Origin: Paracoccaceae bacterium
GTDB taxonomy: Bacteria > Pseudomonadota > Alphaproteobacteria > Rhodobacterales > Rhodobacteraceae
Assembly (NCBI GenBank): GCA_020622085.1
Contig: JAHRYM010000001.1
Location: 1,206,508-1,270,507 of the forward strand
Direction of reading: 5' to 3'
Length of the DNA: 64,000 nt
Below are positions 23,736 through 31,077 of this stretch, piece by piece; position 1 is the first letter of the stretch; the number at the start of each line of letters is the position of its first letter. Made by a program: the position numbers and the translations under genes. The notes under the pieces were generated by a model, which was not told where the DNA came from, searched no databases, and saw only the letters and a program-made list of their open reading frames with translations.

Positions 23736-24438
23736 AACGGCGCTACTCGGGCTTCCGCTCCTGCTTCCCGCACAGGCCCAGAAACATGTCACCGTGAACG
23801 AGGCCCTGTCCCGGCTTGATGGGCTGGTCCAGCTTGTTCTGGGGTCGGTGACGCTTGCGACGCCGCCTTTGGGGGCATCAGAAGGCCAGGCCTGGGGAGT
23901 GCCGGTTGGCGCGGTCAATGAATGGGCCGGACAATCCGGCCGCATCGCCATAGCCACGAATGGCGGCTGGGATTTCGTGCAGCCCAGGGCCGGGTGGCGC
24001 GCGCAAGTCATCGACCGGGGAGTAAGCGCCCTGCATGACGGTGCCGGCTGGCGGGTCGGGCATCTGAGCCTTTCGCCTTTTGGCGCAGGGGTGCGGATCG
24101 GGGTTGTCGAGGCCGACCACCTGATAGCGCCCGGCGCGGCTTCGGTGACGGCGGACCTGATCCCGTCGCATGTCATGGTCCTTGGCGTGACCGCGCGGGT
24201 CATTCAGACGCTGACCGGCACGCTGACGGATTGGTTGCTGGGCAATCCGGGGGCTGTCGGCCGCTTTGGCAGCGGGCTGGGCCTGGCGCCCGGTTCGCAT
24301 GCGCGCGGGATTCTGGCTTCGCCGATGACTTTCTATGCACCGACACCGCTGGAACTGGTGGCGAATGGCGGGGCCTTTGCGGCGGGAACGGTCAGGCTTT
24401 CGGTGCATTATCTGGACCTGACGCTGCCTTCTGCCTGA
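23728..24438 (+). CDS. GTA-linked DUF2793 protein (g15.1-like)
   Basis: This 236-residue DUF2793 protein starts at 23728 (MNETALLGLPLLLPAQAQKHVTVNEAL), eight bases inside the end of g15. The PAQAQKHVTVNEALSRLD motif is the family hallmark, followed by a WGVPVGAVNEWAGQSG segment and a beta-rich C-terminus ending RLSVHYLDLTLP. Such genes close many rhodobacterial GTA clusters and are thought to encode a tail-associated fibre or attachment component. That role is inferred from position. Confidence 0.85.
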   Translation: MNETALLGLPLLLPAQAQKHVTVNEALSRLDGLVQLVLGSVTLATPPLGASEGQAWGVPVGAVNEWAGQSGRIAIATNGGWDFVQPRAGWRAQVIDRGVSALHDGAGWRVGHLSLSPFGAGVRIGVVEADHLIAPGAASVTADLIPSHVMVLGVTARVIQTLTGTLTDWLLGNPGAVGRFGSGLGLAPGSHARGILASPMTFYAPTPLELVANGGAFAAGTVRLSVHYLDLTLPSA

Positions 24439-24442
24439 CGCC

Positions 24443-24808
24443 ATGCGCGCCATCACCTCGGGTGACCTCCACCTGCTGACCCGCTATCTGGCGGGAGTTC
24501 CCCCCGCTGACCGGGCTACGGCTGCACGGCGGGTCATCGAGCGGGCGCATCTGGCGGACCGGTATCGCAAGCGTCTGGGAAGGGCGCACCGGGTCTGGGG
24601 GGATGGCAGCCTTGGCGCGGCCTTGCCCTGGGCCGCGCTGGCGGCCACCGGGCCGTTCCTGTCAGACCGGGACCATCTGGAAGCGATGAGCGATGCCCTG
24701 CGCGCGGTTCTTCTCTGGAAGGACCGGAACCTGACCCGGCCGGGGTTTTCCGGCCCCTGGATTGACATTATGTTGGACCCCGAAGGACAGGGGAGATCAG
24801 CATGGTGA
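24443..24808 (+). CDS. Conserved hypothetical protein between GTA and cysE
   Basis: This 121-residue protein has an Arg-rich helical N-terminal half (HLLTRYLAGVPPADRATAARRVIERA). A middle with AALPWAALAATGPFLSDRDHLEAMSDALRAVLLWK follows. I do not recognise a characterised family. It starts four bases after the GTA gene upstream and overlaps cysE by seven bases, so it is co-translated with cysE. No signal peptide or membrane segment is evident. It could belong to either the GTA or the cysE transcription unit. Confidence 0.75.
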   Translation: MRAITSGDLHLLTRYLAGVPPADRATAARRVIERAHLADRYRKRLGRAHRVWGDGSLGAALPWAALAATGPFLSDRDHLEAMSDALRAVLLWKDRNLTRPGFSGPWIDIMLDPEGQGRSAW

Positions 24809-25629
24809 AGCGTTCAGCAAAGGCAGCCATCGCTGTCGCCGACCCGGTTTGGCAGCATATCCGCGACGAAGCGCAGGCCGCTGTCCGGATCGAACCGCTT
24901 CTGGGCGGGTTCTATCATTCGGGTCTGTTGCACCATGCAACCCTGGAAAGGGCGCTGGCCTACCGGTTCTCGATGAAGCTGTCGTCCTCGGAGATGAGCG
25001 AGCAGATCCTGCGCGAGATTGCCGACGAGGCCTATGCGGCCGATCCCGAACTGGGGCAGGCGGCGCGGGCCGATATCGTCGCAGTGTTTGACCGCGATCC
25101 GGCTTGCCATCGATTCTTGCAGCCGATGCTGTTCTTCAAGGGTTTCCAGGCGATTCAGGCCTACCGGGTCGGGCATTGGCTTTGGGTGCATGGCCGGACC
25201 GATCTGGCCTATTACGTGCAGATGCGGGTGAGCGAGGTCTTTGGCGTTGACGTGCATCCGGGGGCGCGGATCGGGCGGGGCATCATGATTGACCACGCGC
25301 ATTCCATCGTGATCGGTGAGACAGCCGTCGTGGGGGACAACGTCTCGATGCTGCATTCGGTGACGCTGGGTGGCACCGGCAAGGAAGACGGTGATCGCCA
25401 CCCGAAGATCGGCAACGGCGTGCTGATCGGGGCGGGGGCAAAGGTGCTGGGCAATATCAGGGTTGGCGAGAGGTCGCGGATCGCGGCGGGGTCGGTGGTT
25501 CTGAGCGACGTGCCGCCCTGCACGACAGTTGCCGGTGTTCCGGCCCGCGTGGTGGGTGAGGCGGGCTGTGCGCAGCCGTCGCTGACCATGGATCAGTTGC
25601 TGGACGAAGGCATCGCCTCGATCCTCTGA
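24802..25629 (+). CDS. cysE: Serine O-acetyltransferase
   Basis: CysE (275 residues) acetylates serine with acetyl-CoA, the first step of cysteine synthesis in the cytoplasm. The N-terminal helical SATase domain (about residues 15-120) is followed by a left-handed beta-helix of hexapeptide repeats. The signature is DVHPGARIGRGIMIDHAHSI, then VGDNVSMLHSVTLGGTGK. The C-terminal tail ends LDEGIASIL, the Ile-ending type that docks into cysteine synthase. cysE flanks GTA clusters in other Rhodobacterales as well. A terminator follows. Confidence 0.96.
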   Translation: MVKRSAKAAIAVADPVWQHIRDEAQAAVRIEPLLGGFYHSGLLHHATLERALAYRFSMKLSSSEMSEQILREIADEAYAADPELGQAARADIVAVFDRDPACHRFLQPMLFFKGFQAIQAYRVGHWLWVHGRTDLAYYVQMRVSEVFGVDVHPGARIGRGIMIDHAHSIVIGETAVVGDNVSMLHSVTLGGTGKEDGDRHPKIGNGVLIGAGAKVLGNIRVGERSRIAAGSVVLSDVPPCTTVAGVPARVVGEAGCAQPSLTMDQLLDEGIASIL

Positions 25630-25635
25630 CAGAAC

Positions 25636-25668
25636 AAGGGCCGGGATTTTCCCGGCCCTTTCCGTTTT
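25636..25668. terminator. Terminator between cysE and convergent pdhC
   Basis: An 11-base stem (AAGGGCCGGGA/TCCCGGCCCTT) with a three-base loop is followed on the plus strand by TCCGTTTTCG. The symmetric stem can also serve the convergent pdhC transcript. A very similar hairpin is found after the aminotransferase gene near 49576. Confidence 0.85.
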
Positions 25669-25678
25669 CGGCTGAACC

Positions 25679-27004
25679 TCAGGCGAGCATTGCCATCGGG
25701 TTTTCCAGGTTTTCGACGATGGCCTTCATCAGTTCCGCCCCCAGCGCACCGTCGATGACGCGGTGATCCACCGACAGCGTCATCGACATGACGGTGGCTA
25801 TGCCGATCTGATCGCCGTTCACCACCGGCTTGCGGATCCCGGCGCCAACCGCGAGGATCGCGCCATGCGGCGGGTTGATGACGGCGTCGAAGTTCTCGAT
25901 CCCCATCATGCCGAGGTTTGAAATCGCGAAGCTGCCCCCCTGGTATTCCTGCGGCGCAAGCTTGCGGGTCCGGGCGCGGGCGGCCAGATCCTTCATCTCG
26001 GACGACAGCGCGGACAGCGTCTTCTGTTCGGCATCCTTCAGCACCGGCGTGAAAAGCCCGCCCTCGATGGCCACGGCAACCGCCACGTCCGAGGCCTTCA
26101 TCTTGAAGATCCGGTCGCCCGCCCAGACCGCATTGGCGTCGGGCACTGCCTGCAGCGCCAGCGCGCAGGCCTTGATGATGAAGTCATTGACCGAAAGCTT
26201 CACGCCGCGCGATTCAAGCTGCTTGTTCAACTGTTCGCGGAAGGCCAGAAGGTTGTCGAGCCGCACATCGCGCCGCAGGTAGAAATGCGGGATGGTCTGC
26301 TTTGCCTCCGAAAGGCGCGCGGCGATGGTCTTGCGCATCCCGTCCAGCGGCATTTCGGTGTAGGTGCGGCCCTCATACATCCGCGCAACACTTGCGGCCG
26401 AGGCTCCGACAGGCTGCGCGGCGGGCGCCGCAGCAGGCGCGGCGGCGGCAACGGGGGCTGCGGCCCGCGGCGCGGCCGCCCTGGCCCCAAGCACATCCGC
26501 CTTCACGATCCGCCCCTGCGGTCCGCTGCCCTGAATGGTGCCAAGGTCGATGCCACGCTCGGCCGCCAGACGTCGGGCCAGCGGCGAGGCCAGCACGCGG
26601 ACGCCCGGCTTGGCCGAGGCGGCTGTGGTCGCTGCAACCGGCGCGGTAGCGGCAGCGGCAGGAGCAGCGGCCGCGACCGGGGCAGGCGTTGGCGCCGGAG
26701 CCGCAGCAGCGGCAGGCGCCGGGCTGAGCGGGGCGGCGGCAGGCGTCACAGTGGCGGTTTCGCCTTCCTCCGTCAGAATGGCGATGGGCGTGTTGACCTT
26801 CACCCCGGCCGTGCCTTCCGCGACCAGCAGCTTGCCGATCTTTCCTTCGTCCACGGCCTCGAACTCCATCGTGGCCTTGTCGGTTTCGATCTCGGCAATG
26901 ATCTGGCCCGCGGTGACGCTGTCACCCTCCTTGACCAGCCATTTCGCCAGCGTCCCTTCCTCCATCGTCGGGGACAGGGCGGGCATGAGAATTTCGATCG
27001 CCAT
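25679..27004 (-). CDS. pdhC: Pyruvate dehydrogenase E2, dihydrolipoamide acetyltransferase
   Basis: E2 (441 residues) is the core of the pyruvate dehydrogenase complex, moving acetyl groups from E1 to CoA. One lipoyl domain (residues 1-80, Lys43 in [11 protein letters not shown]) is followed by a long Ala/Pro linker. A peripheral-subunit binding domain comes next ([30 protein letters not shown], about 130-165). A second Ala-rich linker leads to the catalytic domain, with [12 protein letters not shown] giving His414 and Asp418. It is third in the pdhA-pdhB-pdhC operon, 12 bases after pdhB. Its lipoyl domain is nearly the same as that of pdhB. Confidence 0.96.
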   Translation of the reverse strand: MAIEILMPALSPTMEEGTLAKWLVKEGDSVTAGQIIAEIETDKATMEFEAVDEGKIGKLLVAEGTAGVKVNTPIAILTEEGETATVTPAAAPLSPAPAAAAAPAPTPAPVAAAAPAAAATAPVAATTAASAKPGVRVLASPLARRLAAERGIDLGTIQGSGPQGRIVKADVLGARAAAPRAAAPVAAAAPAAAPAAQPVGASAASVARMYEGRTYTEMPLDGMRKTIAARLSEAKQTIPHFYLRRDVRLDNLLAFREQLNKQLESRGVKLSVNDFIIKACALALQAVPDANAVWAGDRIFKMKASDVAVAVAIEGGLFTPVLKDAEQKTLSALSSEMKDLAARARTRKLAPQEYQGGSFAISNLGMMGIENFDAVINPPHGAILAVGAGIRKPVVNGDQIGIATVMSMTLSVDHRVIDGALGAELMKAIVENLENPMAMLA

Positions 27005-27016
27005 TGTCCGTTCCCC

Positions 27017-28387
27017 TTACCGGTAGGTGACTTTCTTCACCGCCGCCACCACCTCGTCCGAGGTGATCAGCGCCAGCCGTTCCAGGTTCGCCGCATAGGG
27101 CATCGGCACGTCCTTGCCGGTGCAGTTGATCACCGGCGCGTCCAGATCGTCGAAGGCCTGTTCCATCAGCACCGCCGAGATGTGGTTGCCGATCGAGCAG
27201 ACCGGGAAACCTTCCTCGACCGTGACGCAGCGGTTGGTCTTCTTGACGCTCTGGATCACGGTCGCGGTGTCCATCGGGCGCAGCGTCCGAAGGTCGATCA
27301 CCTCGGCGCTGATGCCTTCTGCGGCCAGTTTGTCGGCGGCCTCAAGCGCGTGGGCCACGCCGATCCCGAAGCTGACAAGCGTCACATCGGTCCCTTCGCG
27401 CCAGATCTTCGCCTTGCCGAAGGGCACGGTGAAATCGGGCAGATCCGGCACTTCGAAGGACTTGCCGTAGAGGATCTCGTTTTCAAGGAAGATGACCGGG
27501 TTGTTGTCGCGGATCGCGGTTTTCAGCAGGCCCTTCGCATCGGCTGCCGAATAGGGCTGCACCACCTTCAGCCCCGGGATCTGCGCATACCATGCCGCAT
27601 AATCCTGGCTGTGCTGGGCGCCCACGCGGGCGGCGGCACCGTTCGGTCCGCGGAAGACGATCGGGCAGCCCATCTGCCCGCCCGACATGTAAAGGGTCTT
27701 CGCGGCCGAGTTGATGATCTGGTCGATGGCCTGCATGGCGAAGTTGAAGGTCATGAACTCGACGATGGGGCGCAGGCCGCCGAAAGCCGCGCCGACCGCG
27801 ATCCCGGCAAAGCCATGTTCGGTGATCGGCGTGTCGATCACCCGCTTGGCGCCGAACTGGTCCAGCAGCCCCTGGCTGATCTTGTAGGCGCCCTGGTATT
27901 CACCGACCTCTTCGCCCATCAGGAAAACGTCGCCATCACGCGACAGCTCTTCGGCCATCGCTTCGCGCAGGGCCTCGCGGACGGTCATGGTCTTCATCGT
28001 CGTGCCTGTGGGCCAGTCGGGCGAGACATCGGCGACGGGGGCGACGGGGGCTGGGGCAGCAGGTGCCGCAGCCGCAGCCGCAGCCGGAACCGGAGCAGCA
28101 GCCGGAGCCGCCACCGGGGGGGCGGCCCGCGGCGTGGCGCTTTCGCCTTCGCCCGCCATCGTCGCGATGGGGGTGTTCACCTTCACACCCTCGGTGCCCT
28201 CGGCCACCAGGATCGCACTGACTGTGCCTTCATCGACCGCCTCGAATTCCATCGTGGCCTTGTCAGTTTCGATTTCGGCAATGATCTGGCCTGCCTTGAC
28301 GATATCGCCTTCCTTGACCAGCCACTTGGCCAGCTTGCCTTCCTCCATCGTGGGGGACAGCGCCGGCATCAGGATTTCAACAGCCAT
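27017..28387 (-). CDS. pdhB: Pyruvate dehydrogenase E1 beta with N-terminal lipoyl domain
   Basis: At 456 residues this E1-beta is about 130 longer than the usual subunit because of an N-terminal lipoyl domain (residues 1-80, Lys43) and an Ala/Pro linker. The catalytic part (from about 130) has [62 protein letters not shown] and [24 protein letters not shown]. The alpha/beta dimer decarboxylates pyruvate with thiamine diphosphate. Lipoylated E1-beta is known in several alphaproteobacteria (Zymomonas, Sinorhizobium). It lies 12 bases from each neighbour in the operon. Confidence 0.96.
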   Translation of the reverse strand: MAVEILMPALSPTMEEGKLAKWLVKEGDIVKAGQIIAEIETDKATMEFEAVDEGTVSAILVAEGTEGVKVNTPIATMAGEGESATPRAAPPVAAPAAAPVPAAAAAAAPAAPAPVAPVADVSPDWPTGTTMKTMTVREALREAMAEELSRDGDVFLMGEEVGEYQGAYKISQGLLDQFGAKRVIDTPITEHGFAGIAVGAAFGGLRPIVEFMTFNFAMQAIDQIINSAAKTLYMSGGQMGCPIVFRGPNGAAARVGAQHSQDYAAWYAQIPGLKVVQPYSAADAKGLLKTAIRDNNPVIFLENEILYGKSFEVPDLPDFTVPFGKAKIWREGTDVTLVSFGIGVAHALEAADKLAAEGISAEVIDLRTLRPMDTATVIQSVKKTNRCVTVEEGFPVCSIGNHISAVLMEQAFDDLDAPVINCTGKDVPMPYAANLERLALITSDEVVAAVKKVTYR

Positions 28388-28399
28388 TCGTCATCCCCC

Positions 28400-29389
28400 T
28401 CAGGCGTAGATATCGGTCCAGAGCTCGCTCAGTGCGGGCTCTGGGCTGGTCTTGGAAAACTCGGCCGCATCGTTGACGGTGGCCTTGATCTCCCGGTCGA
28501 TGGCCTTCAGGTCATCGTCGGTCGCGTGGCCGCCGGTCAGCAGCAGTTCGCGCACATGCTCGATCGCGTCGCGTTCATCGCGCATCTTCTGGACTTCCTC
28601 GCGGGTCCGGTATTTCGCCGGGTCCGACATGGAATGGCCGCGATAGCGGTAAGTCATCACCTCAAGGATATAGGGCCCCTTGCCGGCGCGGCAGTGGGCC
28701 ACCGCCTTCTCGCCTGCGGCCTTGACGGCCAGCACGTCCATGCCGTCGACCTGTTCGCCCGGGATGCCATAGGCTTCGCCGCGGCCGAACAGCGTGACCG
28801 ACTTCGTCGCCCGCTTCATGCTGGTGCCCATGGCATACTGGTTGTTCTCGATCACGAAGACCACCGGCAGGCTCCAGAGCTCGGCCATGTTGTAGGTCTC
28901 GTAGACTTGGCCCTGGTTTGCGGCGCCGTCGCCGAAATAGGTGAAGGTCACGTTGTCATTGCCGCGATACTTGTCGGAAAACGCAAGCCCCGCGCCAAGC
29001 GGCACCTGCGCGCCGACGATGCCGTGGCCGCCGTAGAAATGTTTTTCCTTGGAAAACATGTGCATGGAGCCGCCCTTGCCCTTGGAATAGCCCCCTTCGC
29101 GCCCGGTCAGTTCCGCCATGACGCCCTTCGGGTCCATGCCGCAGGCCAGCATGTGGCCGTGGTCACGGTAGCTGGTGATGCGCTTGTCGCCGTCCTTGGC
29201 GGTCGCCTCAAGCCCGACGACGACGGCTTCCTGCCCGATATACAGATGGCAGAACCCGCCGATCAGGCCCATGCCGTAAAGCTGGCCGGCCTTTTCCTCG
29301 AAACGCCGGATCAGCAGCATCTCGCGGTAGTATTTCAGCAGTTCATCCCTGGATACATTCGGCTTTGCGGCGGGTTTGCGTGCAGCCAT
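28400..29389 (-). CDS. pdhA: Pyruvate dehydrogenase E1 alpha
   Basis: This 329-residue subunit binds thiamine diphosphate through GDGAANQGQVYETYNMAELW (about residues 155-174) and carries the phosphorylation-loop-like segment RYRGHSMSDPAKYR. It starts MAARKPAAKPNVSRDELLKYY after a GAGGGAGG ribosome-binding site. As first gene of the pdh operon it is preceded by a 103-base gap containing a palindrome (29417-29434), a good place for regulation. ftsB lies upstream on the same strand, as in many alphaproteobacteria. Confidence 0.97.
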   Translation of the reverse strand: MAARKPAAKPNVSRDELLKYYREMLLIRRFEEKAGQLYGMGLIGGFCHLYIGQEAVVVGLEATAKDGDKRITSYRDHGHMLACGMDPKGVMAELTGREGGYSKGKGGSMHMFSKEKHFYGGHGIVGAQVPLGAGLAFSDKYRGNDNVTFTYFGDGAANQGQVYETYNMAELWSLPVVFVIENNQYAMGTSMKRATKSVTLFGRGEAYGIPGEQVDGMDVLAVKAAGEKAVAHCRAGKGPYILEVMTYRYRGHSMSDPAKYRTREEVQKMRDERDAIEHVRELLLTGGHATDDDLKAIDREIKATVNDAAEFSKTSPEPALSELWTDIYA

Positions 29390-29416
29390 GCGGTCGGCCT
29401 CCCTCTGGGCGCAAGA

Positions 29417-29434
29417 TAGTTCAATATTAAACTA
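29417..29434. promoter_or_regulatory. Palindrome upstream of pdhA, candidate operator
   Basis: TAGTTCAATATTAAACTA is an 18-base palindrome centred on AATATT with one mismatched pair. It is strikingly AT-rich for this genome and sits 28 bases before the pdhA start, within the 5' leader or core promoter. The regulator that binds it cannot be named from the sequence. Confidence 0.45.
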
Positions 29435-29492
29435 CCCATAGCGCATTTCCGCTCGCCGGGCGAGTGAAATTTCGCGGGTCGCGGCAGGGGGG

Positions 29493-29795
29493 TCAGTGGA
29501 TAACGATCTCGTCCGAACGCGCCAGCCCCAGCACATCGCGCGCCTGCTGATCCAGCAGGTCAAGGTCAAGGTATTCGTCCGACATGCGGTGCGTCAGGTT
29601 GGTCATATGTGCCACATCGTTGTTCAACCGGCCGCGTTCGGCAGCCAGGGTTTCAGCTTCGGCGCCGATCTGCATGCGGCGGAAAACGCCATAGTCACCC
29701 TGGATGGCGGCGAAGGTGAAATACGATCCGGCTGCAAGGCACAGCCCGAAGAAGATCAAATCGCCAACGGGTGGACGCTTCCGGTTCAAACGCAT
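29493..29795 (-). CDS. ftsB: Cell-division protein FtsB/DivIC family
   Basis: This 100-residue bitopic protein has a short basic N-terminus (MRLNRKRPP), one membrane segment (LIFFGLCLAAGSYFTFAAI) and a periplasmic coiled coil (RRMQIGAEAETLAAERGRLNNDVAHM). It ends DVLGLARSDEIVIH, the family ending. FtsB joins FtsL and FtsQ to activate septal wall synthesis. Its location just upstream of pdhA is the usual alphaproteobacterial arrangement. Confidence 0.88.
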   Translation of the reverse strand: MRLNRKRPPVGDLIFFGLCLAAGSYFTFAAIQGDYGVFRRMQIGAEAETLAAERGRLNNDVAHMTNLTHRMSDEYLDLDLLDQQARDVLGLARSDEIVIH

Positions 29796-29935
29796 GCACT
29801 GCCTCGATCGCCACCTCCTTGCGTGTGGCTTCCTGCCCGAATCATGCCATGCGCGAATCGGGTTGAAAACCCTGAATTTCGGGGCATTGGCATGATTCTC
29901 TCCCGGCGTCGGTGATCTTTTGCCCGGGTCTTCGC

Positions 29936-29968
29936 GCGGTCCCGCCGGGCCTGTGCCTGCGGGACCGC
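29936..29968. terminator. Hairpin between the IalB-like gene and ftsB
   Basis: A ten-base stem (GCGGTCCCGC/GCGGGACCGC) with a 13-base loop starts ten bases beyond the stop of the minus-strand IalB-like gene. There is no T tract on the minus strand, so termination efficiency is uncertain. Confidence 0.5.
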
Positions 29969-29978
29969 CGTTTGGGTC

Positions 29979-30614
29979 TTACGGCGCGGGCTGGTTCTCC
30001 AGCGCCACGGCGTCAAAGCCTGCGGTGAAGCCCTTGAGCGAGATGTCGAGCACCACCTTCTGGCTTGGGGCCGCGGCGGGGACGATCGTCATCGAGGCCT
30101 TGGCGCCTTTCTTCAGAGCGTCGATTTCCGCCTTGGTGAAGCCCACGCGCGAAACGCAACCGATCGGCGCGCAGAAGGTGAAGGGATAGACCTTCGGCTT
30201 GGCTGTGTCGATCTGCAGCGTGATATTGGCCGGCAGCAGGGTTTCCAGCGGCGTGATGATCGTCGCGCCGGCTGCGGCCTGTCCGCCTTCCGGCAGGGCC
30301 ACCATGCTGATTTCTGCGGTCGAGGTGCCCTTCTGGTCTTTCAGAAGCTGGTAAAGCTGGCAGGGCTCGGGGCCTTCGGCGACCTTGGCGCAGGTCAGCT
30401 GCCAGCTGTCGAATTCCTGCTTCACGTAGTTCTGCGGGCCGGTGTTGGCCTCTTGCCCCATCGACAGCCCCTGATCCGGCGCGGGTTGCGATTCCGTGGT
30501 CGCCGCTGCATCGGCCGGGGCCTCCGATGTGGTTTCCTGCGCGAGAGCCCCGCCAGCAAGCGCCAGTGACGAAGCGATGGTCAGGGTGCGTAGCGCAAGG
30601 GATAGCTCGAACAT
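29979..30614 (-). CDS. Invasion-associated locus B (IalB) family periplasmic protein
   Basis: This 211-residue protein starts at 30614 (MFELSLALRTLTIASSLALAGG) with a signal peptide cleaved near ALAQ-E. A Pro/Glu/Thr-rich segment follows, then the IalB domain: FDSWQLTCAKVAEGPEPCQLYQ and the pair in PFTFCAPIGCVSR. The four cysteines probably form two disulfides in the periplasm. The family was named in Bartonella, but it is widespread in free-living alphaproteobacteria, where its role is not established. A CAGGA ribosome-binding site precedes the start. Confidence 0.88.
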   Translation of the reverse strand: MFELSLALRTLTIASSLALAGGALAQETTSEAPADAAATTESQPAPDQGLSMGQEANTGPQNYVKQEFDSWQLTCAKVAEGPEPCQLYQLLKDQKGTSTAEISMVALPEGGQAAAGATIITPLETLLPANITLQIDTAKPKVYPFTFCAPIGCVSRVGFTKAEIDALKKGAKASMTIVPAAAPSQKVVLDISLKGFTAGFDAVALENQPAP

Positions 30615-30731
30615 TGTCTGGTCCTGTGTATGAATGCCTCCAGCGCGCCTTAGCATGGCGTTGCGGGGCTGTCAGCTTTGAAACAGGAAAGTGACCGATC
30701 CTTGCCGGCCATCCGCGCAGGAGCCCGCCAG

Positions 30732-30763
30732 ACCAAAGAAAAAGGGCCCCGAACAAGGCCCTT
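30732..30763 (-). terminator. Minus-strand intrinsic terminator without an assigned gene
   Basis: On the minus strand AAGGGCC pairs with GGCCCTT around a seven-to-eight-base loop and runs into TTTTTCTTT. No coding sequence ends here. A weak promoter-like TTGACG/TAGCGT pair lies about 80-100 bases upstream on the same strand, so a small RNA of roughly 60-80 bases is possible. Confidence 0.6.
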
Positions 30764-30878
30764 CTTCCCTTATTTCTCCCCGTCGGACTGGCCGACCTAG
30801 TCATTGGAAGCGACGCTATTCGGTCAAAATGCGTCCGTCAACAGAAATCCCGCGCGGACCCGCATCTGGCCCGTCCCG

Positions 30879-31013
30879 TCAGGGCGACGGAGTGTTCACG
30901 CCCCCGGATCTGTTCGACCTGCAAAAGAAAAAAGTCGCGCCACAGGGGCGCGACCAGTCTGACAGGGAGGAAGACATGCAGCAGATGCACCCAGCGCATC
31001 CAGCATGAATCAT
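30879..31013 (-). CDS. Cysteine-rich mini-ORF (doubtful)
   Basis: A 44-codon frame starting at 31013 reads MIHAGCAGCICCMSSS and has six cysteines, four of them clustered in the first 12 residues. It runs through the terminator stem at 30934-30954, which would interrupt it. This is the layout of a leader peptide whose translation could influence termination. The ribosome-binding site is weak (CCAGAG). No family is recognised, and it may be a chance frame. Confidence 0.3.
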   Translation of the reverse strand: MIHAGCAGCICCMSSSLSDWSRPCGATFFFCRSNRSGGVNTPSP

Positions 31014-31025
31014 CTCTGGCACGGA
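30923..31025 (-). ncRNA. Candidate small RNA or leader with intrinsic terminator
   Basis: On the minus strand GTCGCGCC and GGCGCGAC pair around a five-base loop and are followed by TTTTTTCTTTT, a strong terminator at 30923-30954. No conventional gene lies upstream on this strand. A TTCAAC and AATACT pair spaced by 17 bases near 31058-31030 could start a transcript near 31025. The product would be about 100 bases, antisense to the leader of the HerA-like ATPase gene, and would include the start of the cysteine-rich mini-ORF. Confidence 0.4.
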
Positions 31026-31077
31026 TTGGTTGACCGAGTATTGTCGGGCTGGAGTTTTGTTGAATTGGGAGTCGGTC

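Larger units (their letters stand above)
9616..24438 (+). mobile_element. RcGTA-type gene transfer agent structural cluster
   Basis: Nineteen consecutive plus-strand genes match the Rhodobacter capsulatus GTA head-tail cluster in order: g1, g2, g3, g3.5, g4-g10, g10.1, g11-g15 and a g15.1-like gene. Every reading frame is intact. Many neighbours overlap by four bases (ATGA) or one (TGATG), indicating translational coupling. There is no integrase, replication, lysis or immunity gene, as expected for a domesticated phage that packages random host DNA. GC content and codon use match the chromosome, arguing for long vertical inheritance. Maturation, lysis and regulator genes of GTA systems map elsewhere and are not in the window. 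Confidence 0.95.

Noticed and set aside
21543..24203. 886-codon minus-strand frame opposite GTA g15
   Set aside because: No domain, no ribosome-binding site, and the plus strand encodes the conserved megatron protein.
26285..29419. 1044-codon plus-strand frame opposite the pdh operon
   Set aside because: Complementary to three well-identified genes; long antisense frames are a known artefact of high GC content at third codon positions.
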